A stretch of DNA of 33,536 bases. It comes from Temnopleurus reevesii (Eukaryota > Echinodermata > Echinoidea > Temnopleuroida > Temnopleuridae). The stretch covers positions 97,242-130,777 of the forward strand of contig BQKZ01000956.1 in assembly GCA_036244855.1 (NCBI GenBank), given 5' to 3'. Of the stretch, positions 11,771 to 21,472 are shown in pieces. The position numbers and the translations under genes were made by a program. The notes beneath the pieces are model-generated. The model was not told the DNA's origin and searched no databases. It worked only from the letters and a program-made list of their open reading frames with translations. Position 1 is the stretch's first letter. Every line of letters starts with the position of its first letter.

Positions 11771-11958
11771 AGGGGGTGTTGTTCAAAAGCTGCAATTGTT
11801 CCCAAATCATCTGCAAATCAGTTGCACATTGCAACATGCATTTTCACTCACACATAATATTGGCTTCTAACAAGACGAGCATGAAACAATGATTTTGATT
11901 GGCGCATTCGGATCAACTGCGACTTGCGATCAATTGCAACTTTCGAACAACACGTCCA
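11771..11958 (+). mobile_element. Foldback family A, copy 2
   Basis: Begins AGGGGGTGTTGTTCAAAAG, ends CTTTCGAACAACACGTCCA, flanked by TA on both sides. Shares the internal blocks ACATGCATTTTCA, AAGACGAGCATGAAACAATG and TTTTGATTGGCGCATTC with the other copies. Confidence 0.85.
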
Positions 11959-12435
11959 TAGACTATCAACAATCTCCATTTCATGCCTGCCAACCTGAAA
12001 TCAAACTCCAAACTTTACCAGTCATTTTATGGTTCGTAGGGGAATAAAAAATATTTTTAAAAAATGATTAAAAACTGAACAACATTATGATATGCACCTG
12101 TCTCCTGTGAAGAATTTCTATTATCCTTTGACATTAAGTTTTTGTAGTTCTGACACAAAAAAATCTGATCAAAAATTCATACTGTGATGCACAAAGGCAT
12201 ACTATAAACATTATCAATTCCAGTGCATTTTTCTTTTCTTTCAGCATTGATCAATGCTATCCGTTAAAAAAGTTTGTTTTAGGAGACGGGTGGATGTGTA
12301 ATAATGTTTTTGTGTTCCGAATAGCTACGGGTGTCCAAAGATGTTGATACCACGTAATGATGGGTAAAAGGAGAAGAGTCTGATTTGGTTGGCAGTTATG
12401 CTACGTCTTTGAAGTGAGGTATTCACCAACAGATA
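11959..12435. other. No gene seen
   Basis: AT-rich, nothing recognised. Ends at the contig edge repeat described next. Confidence 0.5.
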
Positions 12436-12479
12436 AGAGAAAGAGGAAACACTTTTGCTTGATGTTATGTATCATTATG
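12436..12479 (+). repeat. 44-bp contig-end duplicate (left copy)
   Basis: Identical over 44 nt to 13578-13621. Each copy ends at or starts from a single N. This is the pattern of two overlapping contig ends with another contig placed between them. Confidence 0.9.
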
Positions 12480-12480
12480 N

Positions 12481-12587
12481 GGTATCTCGATATCAGAGAA
12501 TCACTCGGATCATTGGAGTTTTCCATCAAGCGATCGATTGATGCGTTCGAGATCTAGTTCACGTGATCACGATGATAGTCGTAGTCT
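12481..12587 (+). CDS. Unassigned Ser/Arg-rich exon-like fragment, 5' end cut by contig edge
   Basis: Frame from 12481 is open for 35 codons plus 2 nt and reads GISISENHSDHW then DRLMRSRSSSRDHDDSRS, ending at a donor-like CT|GTAAAT. Codon use is GC/CpG-richer than the flanks (TCG, CGA, CGT), like coding exons of this window. No family was recognised, and it does not resemble WRNIP1 or NEK11. It could be chance, but similar character in 13457-13571 supports a real exon of another gene. Confidence 0.4.
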
Positions 12588-13127
12588 GTAAATTCAAATC
12601 CTTGAATCATTTGTTATTCTATTCATAAAAAGTGTGTTGTTGACAGCCCGAAAGCTTGCCAGAAGTTTGCCCGACATAGAAACAAATAATGTAGGCAAAC
12701 TTGATTCCATAAAACTCATTAAGCCAGTGTTACGTTTCGTTCCTTCCGATCTTAAAAGAAGAGTCTACAGTAACCAAATGATAATTTCTTAACAGGGCAG
12801 AACAATTTAGTGAGCAGGAAAAAAAAATTGAATAAAATCAGAAAAGTAATACAAATAATTGTGATTTTGCTGAAATGCAACAGAACGGTTTAAATAATGA
12901 CGTACAGTTAATATCTCTTTTTAAATCATTATTATATCAACATGATCAACGAGTTTCCTGGGGCCAATTACACGAAATGGTCTATAGATTAACTATCCCC
13001 TACTGCTAAGACGTCTTAACTCCTTGTGCCACCCTCTCAACATAGACAAATGGCACTTAAAAGTAAAAACGTCTTAGCAGAAACAGTGATCGCCGATTGG
13101 GCCTTCTGAATAAATGTTGCTAATAAG
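12588..13127. other. Noncoding part of the interposed contig
   Basis: Contains a partial end of foldback family E at 12752-12865. Otherwise no gene recognised. Confidence 0.5.
12752..12865. mobile_element. Partial foldback family E copy
   Basis: TTAAAAGAAGAGTCTAC, then an A/T-rich stretch with GGGCAGAACAATT and AGTAATACAAATAATT, parallels the left end of the element at 7242-7791. The rest of the element is absent. Confidence 0.5.
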
Positions 13128-13295
13128 TAAATAGATTAATAGATAAATAAATAGATTAATTAATTAAATAATCAATAAATAAATAAATAAATAAATAAAT
13201 AGATAAATAAATAAATAGTTAAATTAATTAATTAATTAATAAATAAATAAATAAATAGATAAATAAATAAATAGTTAAATAAATTGATTAGATAA
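13128..13295. repeat. (AAAT)n / (GATA)n-like microsatellite
   Basis: Long run of AAAT, AGAT and AATT tetranucleotide variants. Confidence 0.95.
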
Positions 13296-13456
13296 ATGAG
13301 CTGAATTCAGGGAGTTGGCGCCACACTCGAAATCTATGGGGTCCCATGGATTGTGAAATTAAGGATGCGTGCAATATACGCCCACTGCTAGATTTCCCAT
13401 TTTGTCACTCATTTTGTAGTTTGGCACATAAATGTATAAGGGGTTTTTGCATTTAG

Positions 13457-13571
13457 ACTACGATGACACCCGGTCTTCGTGTAGCGATAAACGATCACGT
13501 CTTCGTTCTCTGAGCAGCGCGACCGTTCGAAAGAAAATCGATACAGATTACGGGACATCGATGGGTCCAGG
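13457..13571 (+). CDS. Unassigned exon-like fragment with strong splice sites
   Basis: Acceptor TTTTTGCATTTAG at 13456 and donor CCAGG|GTGAG at 13571/13572 bracket 115 nt open in one frame (after 2 nt): YDDTRSSCSDKRSRLRSLSS, then ATVRKKIDTDYGTSMGPG. It is rich in Ser, Arg and Asp and uses CpG codons. The other two frames have stops. The phase (2 nt carried in) does not match the fragment at 12481-12587, so an exon between or another splice would be needed. No family recognised. Confidence 0.45.
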
Positions 13572-13577
13572 GTGAGN

Positions 13578-13621
13578 AGAGAAAGAGGAAACACTTTTGC
13601 TTGATGTTATGTATCATTATG
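13578..13621 (+). repeat. 44-bp contig-end duplicate (right copy)
   Basis: Perfect match to 12436-12479, starting right after the N at 13577. Confidence 0.9.
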
Positions 13622-14024
13622 AAATGGATCTTTCAGCTTGAGCATAGGTATGGTGGAGATACTTTATATACCTTTTTAGACCACATTTTTAAAATAATGG
13701 ATGTATCTACAATTTCAAAAGAACGATAGTCGGAAGTCCATGCTTAAAGTGATGACAAAGCAAACTGGGTAGAATTTGCACACAATAACAAGATCTATCA
13801 TAACATCCTCTAGTCTCGGCCATTTTTTCATTCAAACATTCCAAACTGATTTAGAACATGATATGCAATAAGCACAAACGGCAACAAAAACACGATCTTG
13901 TACATCACAGAGCAGTTTATTTGAATGTTATACTTAATTTCATATAAATTTGAATTTCAAGGTGATTTGATATCAAGGCATGATGATTTCTGAAAGTATT
14001 ATTAGATACAAATAATCACAGCTA
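13622..14024. other. No gene seen
   Basis: AT-rich sequence without recognisable exon or repeat. Confidence 0.5.
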
Positions 14025-14157
14025 ATACCCCGGTCACATAGGAGCACAGAAGCAACACGATTCAACATGACTCTTTGTAAATTCACAGTTAACTGCCTCC
14101 GAACAAAGAGTCATGTTGAATCGTGTTGCTTCCGGGGCCCTATGTGACCAGGGCTTT
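14025..14157. mobile_element. Foldback element (family B), copy 1
   Basis: Terminal inverted repeats of about 55 bp make up nearly the whole element. Left: CCCCGGTCACATAGGAGC and GAAGCAACACGATTCAACAT. Right: the complement, ending GACCAGGGCTTTA. No coding capacity. The same termini occur at 15899-16257. Confidence 0.85.
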
Positions 14158-14233
14158 ACTCTATGACTACAGAGATACCAACCCCACAGAATATGCATGA
14201 GGACATGAAATGTGCGGTGTGAAATGTGCAGTG

Positions 14234-14525
14234 TGGAAGCATCGTGGTGTAGTGGTTTAGACTCCTGCCTTCCAACTAGAAGGTCGGCGGTTCGACTCCC
14301 ACCCATGCCGTTAATTTCCTTCAGCAAGAAATTTATCCACACTTTGCTGTACTCAACCCAGGTGAAAATGGGTACCTGGCAGGAATTTATTTTTCTGGAA
14401 TGCTTGAGCGCCTGAGTGGCTTGTTCGGCAGTTATAGCCAGGGTAATAATATGGTACCCAGTATCAAGCGCAGTAGAGTATATGCATATAGTGATTGCGC
14501 TATATAAATGGACATATTATGATGA
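14234..14525 (+). mobile_element. tRNA-derived SINE
   Basis: The tRNA-like head has pol III box A TGGTGTAGTGG (14245-14255) and box B GGTTCGACTCC (14289-14299) at the usual spacing. It is followed by a body with the palindrome-like CCAGGTGAAAATGGGTACCTGG and a tail ending in ATATTATGATG. Antisense reading gives the typical spurious SINE peptide. Confidence 0.8.
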
Positions 14526-15898
14526 AATTAATTGTGAATCACCAAACAGCTAAACCAGATATTTTCTCACAAGAGAAAGCATGATAACAATAACATTATG
14601 TTTCCTCTCATAAACAAAACTTTTTGTCCATCCCTTTGGTGATCCAAATGTTTATTTCTTTTCTGTGCTCTTCCATATTCTGGAAGGTTGGCGTCTTTAC
14701 AATAAGTATGAATCATAAGTGTAGTATATTATGACAGGTTCCCATGACGACAAAGATGCAGCATAATTAACTTTCAACGTGTACTTTCTTAATTCTATAA
14801 GAATACCATTTCTGTCACCTTTGTCTGTGTTTCACTTGAAAGGAATGAATTTGACTAGTTAAGTACATAAATTCCTAATTTCAAGTGTCTCATTAACTGT
14901 ATTTTAAACAAAAATTGTATTTGTGGATATACTTGCATGAACAGATATCATTGTTTCTTCTAAATGTATTTTTACATGCTATACATATAATGAACTGTAC
15001 ACTTTTCTATGTGATAGGATAGAAATCATGGAAATAAAATATGAGAAACTCAGAATACGTGTCTACTTGTGTTTTTTTTCTTGAATTCGGACAAAGCTTA
15101 TCAAAAAGTTCACCTCTTAAAAAGTTTAATGTTCTAGTCCAAATTCCATGAATTTGATTACATCAAAGGCATGCTAGAAAAGTTCTCTTTTAGACAAGAT
15201 CAAAATATTATGAAAGTGTGATATTGTGCTGTCATACAGCTCTGCCATTTTGTTATTTTTTTAATGATCTGAGCGAGTGTTGTTTCCAAACAACAGGTTC
15301 ACATGTAAATTTTCACTATAAAACCTTAATGTACATATTTTCTGGAATTAAAAAGAGAACAAAAACTTGAATCTTACCACTGATCTAGAGTACTGATAAT
15401 CTAAGAAATACGTGCATAAATGATAACTTATTAGGAGTACACAAATGGACGGTAATAGTATGATAATTGTAGGTGCGTAAGTAAAATTTTGCACACAATG
15501 GGATGGCTTCACACAACTTTTTCAGATATGAATGACAATCATTTCATAATTTACAACAGTGTTTCCATGCATGTCCACACATGTGTCATCAAAATTATTT
15601 GTATTCACAACAATTTTTTTAATAAAAGAAAGTTGTTTCTCTATTGCGTAAAATCCATCTATTGGATTTTTCAATACAAAGGAGCAGCCAATGGTGTCAC
15701 GATAAATTAATTTCCACTTTTATACAGATGGGAGGTTTAAGAATATACCGGTAGGAGCAGAATAAATTGATTATTTCTATACATCATCTGTGTATGATCG
15801 AGTGAAAACATTAATATCAATATGTGTGAAGTTTCTGGAGCCTTGTATAGTGCAGGATCATCAAAGAATTTGAAAGCCCAATGAAACCATTTCTGTCC
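14526..15898. other. No gene seen
   Basis: AT-rich. The only open frame (about 73 codons at 15489) has no coding character or recognised homology. Confidence 0.5.
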
Positions 15899-16257
15899 AA
15901 GCCCCAGTCACATAGAAGCCTAGAAGCAACACGATTCATTGTTTAGTTGAGTCCTGATTAACCTGACTAATGGGGTGTTGCTCAAAACCAATTGCAAATC
16001 AATTGCAACTTTGCAAATTGTAACACGCATTCTCATTCGCGCATGGTGCGTGCATTTAACAAGACACGCATGAAACAATAATTTTAATTGGCACTTTCCG
16101 ATCAACTGCAACTTGCGATCAATTGCAACTTTTGAGCAACGCCCCCTTAGTGCGCCTGAATAGTGAAGGGAACACAGTTCAAATTACTTTGGACTCAACT
16201 TGACAATGCATCATGTTGTATCATGTTGTTTCCGGGCCTCTAGGTGACTGGCGCTTT
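15899..16257. mobile_element. Foldback family B, copy 2, split by a family A insertion
   Basis: Left end AAGCCCCAGTCACATAGAAG with GAAGCAACACGATTCA; right end GTTTCCGGGCCTCTAGGTGACTGGCGCTT, the complement of the family B terminus. The two halves are separated by the family A element at 15971-16147. Confidence 0.8.
15971..16147 (+). mobile_element. Foldback family A, copy 3 (nested in family B)
   Basis: TGGGGTGTTGCTCAAAACC at the left, AACTTTTGAGCAACGCCCCCT at the right. Flanking TA on both sides (CTA before, TAG after) fits a 2-bp target duplication. Confidence 0.85.
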
Positions 16258-16905
16258 AGCTTTAAGAATTTGATTATGGATATAAATCTATAAAATCACT
16301 GCATGCTCACTCCATCCCTAAACCGTTGGCATACATGAGTTTTCAGATTCATTCTAAAATTGAGATGTTTGGATGACTTTATCCAATCATAACATGAACA
16401 AAAATTGATTTTATTTCCTTGCTTTTTAAGAAACATGATTACATGAATGGAACTTCATTTTGATTAACAGTAACAACTATACATGATTCCCTTTGGCAAT
16501 TATAATTTTTTCTTATGTAGCATGATCAATTTTTATGGTAGATAACGATCAGAAAAAAAATATTTCACCTTGTAAGCCATAACAGAATACTCCAAGGTGG
16601 TAATGACTTGTACAGTGTGCAATAGATCAATTTTCACAGGGTATTTATATACAATGTAGATATCACTATGTAATCAAATAGTGAATCAAGGTAATTGAAC
16701 CAGCACACTCCTTTCAGAGCACATCAGGCTTGGCTTTTTCCACATCTAAATTGACTGAACATGACAATATTAATACCCGGTTTGAACAATAAATTACTCC
16801 CATAAAACTGTCCAAAATACACATACATTCAGATGTTTTGATGTAAATTAAGTGTTTGTTTCCGGATTGAGTAACTGAGCAATAAAGGTTTTGTTGGATT
16901 GCTAT
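16258..16905. other. No gene seen
   Basis: AT-rich, no supported feature. Confidence 0.5.
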
Positions 16906-17080
16906 CGAGGTGTTGCTCAAAATCAACTGCAAATCAACTGCAACTTTGCAAATTGTTACGCGCATTTTCATTTGCGCATGGTGCGCGCATTTCACAAGAC
17001 ACGCATGAAACAATGATTTTGATTGGTGCATTCCGATCAACTGCAACTTGCAATCAATTGCAACTTTTGAGCAACACCCC
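16906..17080 (+). mobile_element. Foldback family A, copy 4
   Basis: CGAGGTGTTGCTCAAAATCAAC at the left and CAACTTTTGAGCAACACCCC at the right, with the conserved ACGCGCATTTTCATTTGCGC and AAGACACGCATGAAACAATG core. Confidence 0.85.
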
Positions 17081-18496
17081 ATGAGTCTCATAAAGAGTGT
17101 TTGGATCAGGTAATTGTTGTTTCAATTCTAATTGTTCTTCAATTACAATTTCTGCACTTCTGTACCTAGTTGAAAATGCCAGATGTGGGCACATCCAATC
17201 ACACTAGAGACCACTTCTGTATTCTACAACTGTTTGTATGGTGCTCTCAGTACTCACATTCTTACTTTAGATTACATTATCCTTCATTATTTGAAGGCAC
17301 AAAATACTTCTATACTCAAAGAAACATTCTTAATGTTAATATGAGAGGCGCAGAAGCAACAATCATTGACAAATACCTTACATATTTCTTATACCTAATC
17401 TATAGTGTACACAGGTGCATACAAATTTGAATATATTTCTTTGCAATGATGAATATATATAAAGTGAACAAACTTGCAGAATGATTTTCCAACACACCAT
17501 AAACACTGCACTACAGTACTAGAGCAAGCTTATTATAATTTCCACAATATCATCACACATAATATGAAAATAGATGTTTTCTGTGTAAGCTTGAACACAC
17601 AACAAACAAATAAAAAATTATTGCATGAATATATGAATGGACTACTCTTGACATTTCTCTCAACAAATTGGAAACATCCATGTTTTTATAATACAAATAA
17701 GGCTATAAAAGTTCAAGATATGACCACAGGCGTTACAAGTACAGTGTAGGCACAATTTCTACATGTAGTTAGACAAATGAATGTTTGCAAATAAAGGATT
17801 CACTTGGGGACTTTCTTAAATCTTTGGCATGACGATGCAATAGTAAATTAGTACACTCAGCACACCATCTCATTTACATATATCCAAGTAACATGTAACG
17901 TACAGACTATAAGGCTCAAACTTCCATGGATTTTAATATGAAATCCAGGAGGGAAATACCTGAACATCAATTTCAACAAATAAAAATCTAAATTTGGACA
18001 GGTTTGACCGCAGAAAGGATACAAAGTTAATTGAGCACTGAACCGTGGAATGCAATATTTTCGTGGTAATGTCTGGAAATCTCAAAATACTGAAATAGGG
18101 AATTAGAAAATGCTTTTACATAACTGCATCTTTTTATTCTTTGTTACTTTTTCCATGTCAACATGCCAAACGGTCAATGAAAAACTGATGACCCACAGTA
18201 TGGCAAGTTTATATTTTTCTTTATTTTCATTCTGTGCTCTACGGAATATTTGACTGAAAGCTACATGTGCTTTAAAATGACAAATTCAAAAGAGGAGAGC
18301 AACAGTTACTTGACTAAACCAACATCTACATGCAGTGAAAACTCTGCATCCAAATTTAAATTCCATGATGCTACATAATTCATGTTTCAATCTACCCCTT
18401 TATCACTCTTGTTTCTTGATTCATAATAAAAGGTTAAACTTACCAGAGTAACCATATCACGACCATGTTTTTCAGGAAGAATACAGAAACGCACGA
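17081..18496. other. No gene seen; possible NEK11 3' flank
   Basis: AT-rich. The short frames at 17170 and 17474 lack coding character. On the - strand this lies beyond the NEK11 stop codon and may hold part of its 3' UTR; no single poly(A) site can be chosen. Confidence 0.4.
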
Positions 18497-18656
18497 TGGG
18501 GTGCTGCTAGAAAGTTTCAATTGATTAAAATCAACTGGAAATCAGTCGCAACTGAAACACACATTTTCATTTGTGCACATGAAACAATACTTTTGATTGA
18601 TGCATGCCAATCAACTGCAACTTGCAATTAATTAAAAATTTCTATGAACACCTCCT
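18497..18656 (+). mobile_element. Foldback family A, copy 5 (diverged)
   Basis: ATGGGGTGCTGCTAGAAAG at the left; TCTATGAACACCTCC at the right; internal ACATGAAACAATAC and CAACTGCAACTTGCAATT blocks are recognisable. Confidence 0.7.
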
Positions 18657-18999
18657 ATCTTGCTTCTCTACTGCAATGCAATGACTGCCATAGCAAACCC
18701 ATTCTATAGTCTGCTCGCTGAAAGTCACTACAGCAGAGCTAACATTGAACTGCCTGCTAATATCAAATTTGCAATGGTGGTAATAGGCATAAACGTTGCT
18801 GACTTCTCTCACATAATGCCACAGTATTCACCAGCAAAAGATCTTGACGTATTTCTCATGGGTATCGATAAGCCAGCCGATGAGCTCAGTTTTAGTCCAA
18901 ACAATGACAATACTCATAATAATGGTAGATGGCGCTCATGCTTGTAATGATGTGATGATCTCAGTGCTTTACATAGGTTACCTCAATCAAAGTTAGCCA
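18657..18999. other. Open frame of 95 codons, not recognised
   Basis: A + strand frame at 18660-18947 has no family match that I recognise, no splice support and begins inside the edge of a foldback element. It lies in the NEK11 3' flank. I treat it as unassigned sequence, possibly chance or repeat-derived. Confidence 0.3.
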
Positions 19000-19137
19000 A
19001 AAAAAAAAAATGTAGGGCAGCATTGGAGTTACAGATATACTCCTTGCTCATAGAAACAAGAGCCACAACAGGGATTTGAACCTCAAACCTCAAGTCTCGC
19101 GGTCCCGGGAATTTAATCGGTAGGCCTTGACACTTCC
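19000..19137 (-). mobile_element. tRNA-derived SINE fragment
   Basis: On the - strand a perfect box B AGGTTCAAATCCC (19071-19083) is followed by a SINE-like body (GTGGCTCTTGTTTC, GAGCAAGGAGTATATC) and a T-rich tract. Box A is less clear. Confidence 0.6.
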
Positions 19138-19194
19138 ATGGGAAATGCCATCCCACTGCCATTCAGTTTACACGTTAGAGTTACATGCTGATTA

Positions 19195-19396
19195 CTAAGC
19201 AGAGAACTTTGCTTGCTCTTCTAGGAAAAGCAGCTGATCTATAAGGAAGCAATCACTGACGTTCTTGACGTAATTCCGGAGCTCTCTCATAATCATAGTG
19301 TCGTCCATTGTCTCTTTCATATCTCCAAACCTAGCTTCCTTCAAGAAGGCGTATGCGATGTCAAATGACTTCTTGCCAAACTTCTTCTCACATTCA
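19195..19396 (-). CDS. NEK11: NEK11 last coding exon with stop
   Basis: Acceptor ACCCACAG, then 1 nt plus 66 codons and TAG (19197-19195). Encodes CEKKFGKKSFDIAYAFLKEA, then METMDD-type acidic and RELRNYVKN segments ending QAKFSA. The tail resembles, in pattern, the short conserved C-terminal domain of NEK1/NEK4-type kinases. The entry phase does not match the previous visible exon. Confidence 0.8.
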
Positions 19397-21440
19397 CTGT
19401 GGGTATTCGTGGTTAAGAAAAATGGAAACAGAACAGGGACTGATTTTGTTGATTCTAGATCTTTCCACTCTTAGCTAGCAGAAGAAATAAGAAATACTAT
19501 AAAACATGAACATGAAATATGGAATACGATAATGAAATATACAATNNNNNNNNNNNNNNNNNNNNNNNNNNNNNNNNNNNNNNNNNNNNNNNNNNNNNNN
19601 NNNNNNNNNNNNNNNNNNNNNNNNNNNNNNNNNNNNNNNNNNNNNNNNNNNNNNNNNNNNNNNNNNNNNNNNNNNNNNNNNNNNNNNNNNNNNNNNNNNN
19701 NNNNNNNNNNNNNNNNNNNNNNNNNNNNNNNNNNNNNNNNNNNNNNNNNNNNNNNNNNNNNNNNNNNNNNNNNNNNNNNNNNNNNNNNNNNNNNNNNNNN
19801 NNNNNNNNNNNNNNNNNNNNNNNNNNNNNNNNNNNNNNNNNNNNNNNNNNNNNNNNNNNNNNNNNNNNNNNNNNNNNNNNNNNNNNNNNNNNNNNNNNNN
19901 NNNNNNNNNNNNNNNNNNNNNNNNNNNNNNNNNNNNNNNNNNNNNNNNNNNNNNNNNNNNNNNNNNNNNNNNNNNNNNNNNNNNNNNNNNNNNNNNNNNN
20001 NNNNNNNNNNNNNNNNNNNNNNNNNNNNNNNNNNNNNNNNNNNNNNNNNNNNNNNNNNNNNNNNNNNNNNNNNNNNNNNNNNNNNNNNNNNNNNNNNNNN
20101 NNNNNNNNNNNNNNNNNNNNNNNNNNNNNNNNNNNNNNNNNNNNNNNNNNNNNNNNNNNNNNNNNNNNNNNNNNNNNNNNNNNNNNNNNNNNNNNNNNNN
20201 NNNNNNNNNNNNNNNNNNNNNNNNNNNNNNNNNNNNNNNNNNNNNNNNNNNNNNNNNNNNNNNNNNNNNNNNNNNNNNNNNNNNNNNNNNNNNNNNNNNN
20301 NNNNNNNNNNNNNNNNNNNNNNNNNNNNNNNNNNNNNNNNNNNNNNNNNNNNNNNNNNNNNNNNNNNNNNNNNNNNNNNNNNNNNNNNNNNNNNNNNTCT
20401 TCTTCTTCTTCTTTTTCTTCTTCTTGAACTGCTATGTACATAACTAAAGAAACCTTTTACACTGAAGACATGTTCTGACTCAACACTTCTGGTGAGATCA
20501 TTGTTATTTTTCTTTGAATGATGATTCTGAATGTTATTACCTGATGTTGTTTTGTCAAGGGCATCTTGCATACAGTCCATTAATGCTGAATAGTCATCCA
20601 CACCATCCTGTAACAATGGCAAATAGGAATATATCATAGAAAAATATACAAAATAGGAGTGATGGATCCTAAAATGTTAGAAATTGATGTTGGTTGACTG
20701 GACAAGAGAACTTGAAGTATAGGGTATTACAACAGTTTACAGGGTATTTATAATGGCAGATGTTTAATATGTCATTCTATTATTATTCTAAAGTAAGCAA
20801 TATGTCTTGCACAGCCTGCAAACATATCATCTACAACAAAACAGAGAGGAATAAAATGTCTTCTACATTGATTTCCTCCAGAAAGCCGTGTTTCTAGAGG
20901 CTGAAAACACTTATCTACATAAGATACTGATATCCAACAGTGGATTATAATGACAAGTTTCAACTAATTTTGGTGCTACCTTTTAATCGAGATGGAAGAA
21001 TACATGTATATCAATACATTCATCCTACCTCTGGTTCTGAGTCTGGCTCTGAGTCTGGCTCTGAATCTGATTCAAAGTCCTCATGCTGGGAGTAAAACGT
21101 CTCCGCAGCATCAGCATCATCCGGTATCTCTGATGCGATCTGTTCCAGCTGGTTCCTCATCTCATCCATCGACGTAAATCTCTCCATCTTCTTGATGGTC
21201 GGTGTCCTCCGCTCCTCTTCCGGTGGAGGCGGGGATCGCATCACTGCTGACTTGGCGGTGGGTTTCTTCGCTGGTGATGATGGCGCTGCTGACGTCTTCT
21301 TCGGACTGGCACTTTTGGGTTTCCCGTTGCTGGTGGATTTTGAGGACGGCACTGACTCACTTTTGGCTGACTTGGGGTTAGAGTTCTGTTTGCTAACTGG
21401 TTGCTTCTTGGCGGGTTGTTTCTTTGGAACCGGTTTCTTG

Positions 21441-21472
<32 letters not shown>

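Noticed and set aside
14234..14309. A functional tRNA gene
   Set aside because: Boxes A and B are present, but the sequence continues as a SINE and no clean acceptor stem closes.
14034..14342. Antisense 102-codon frame
   Set aside because: Covers a family B foldback element and the SINE head; a typical repeat artefact.
19471..20637. Frames of 300-390 codons through the N gap
   Set aside because: Made almost entirely of unknown bases; only 20541-20607 is a real exon.
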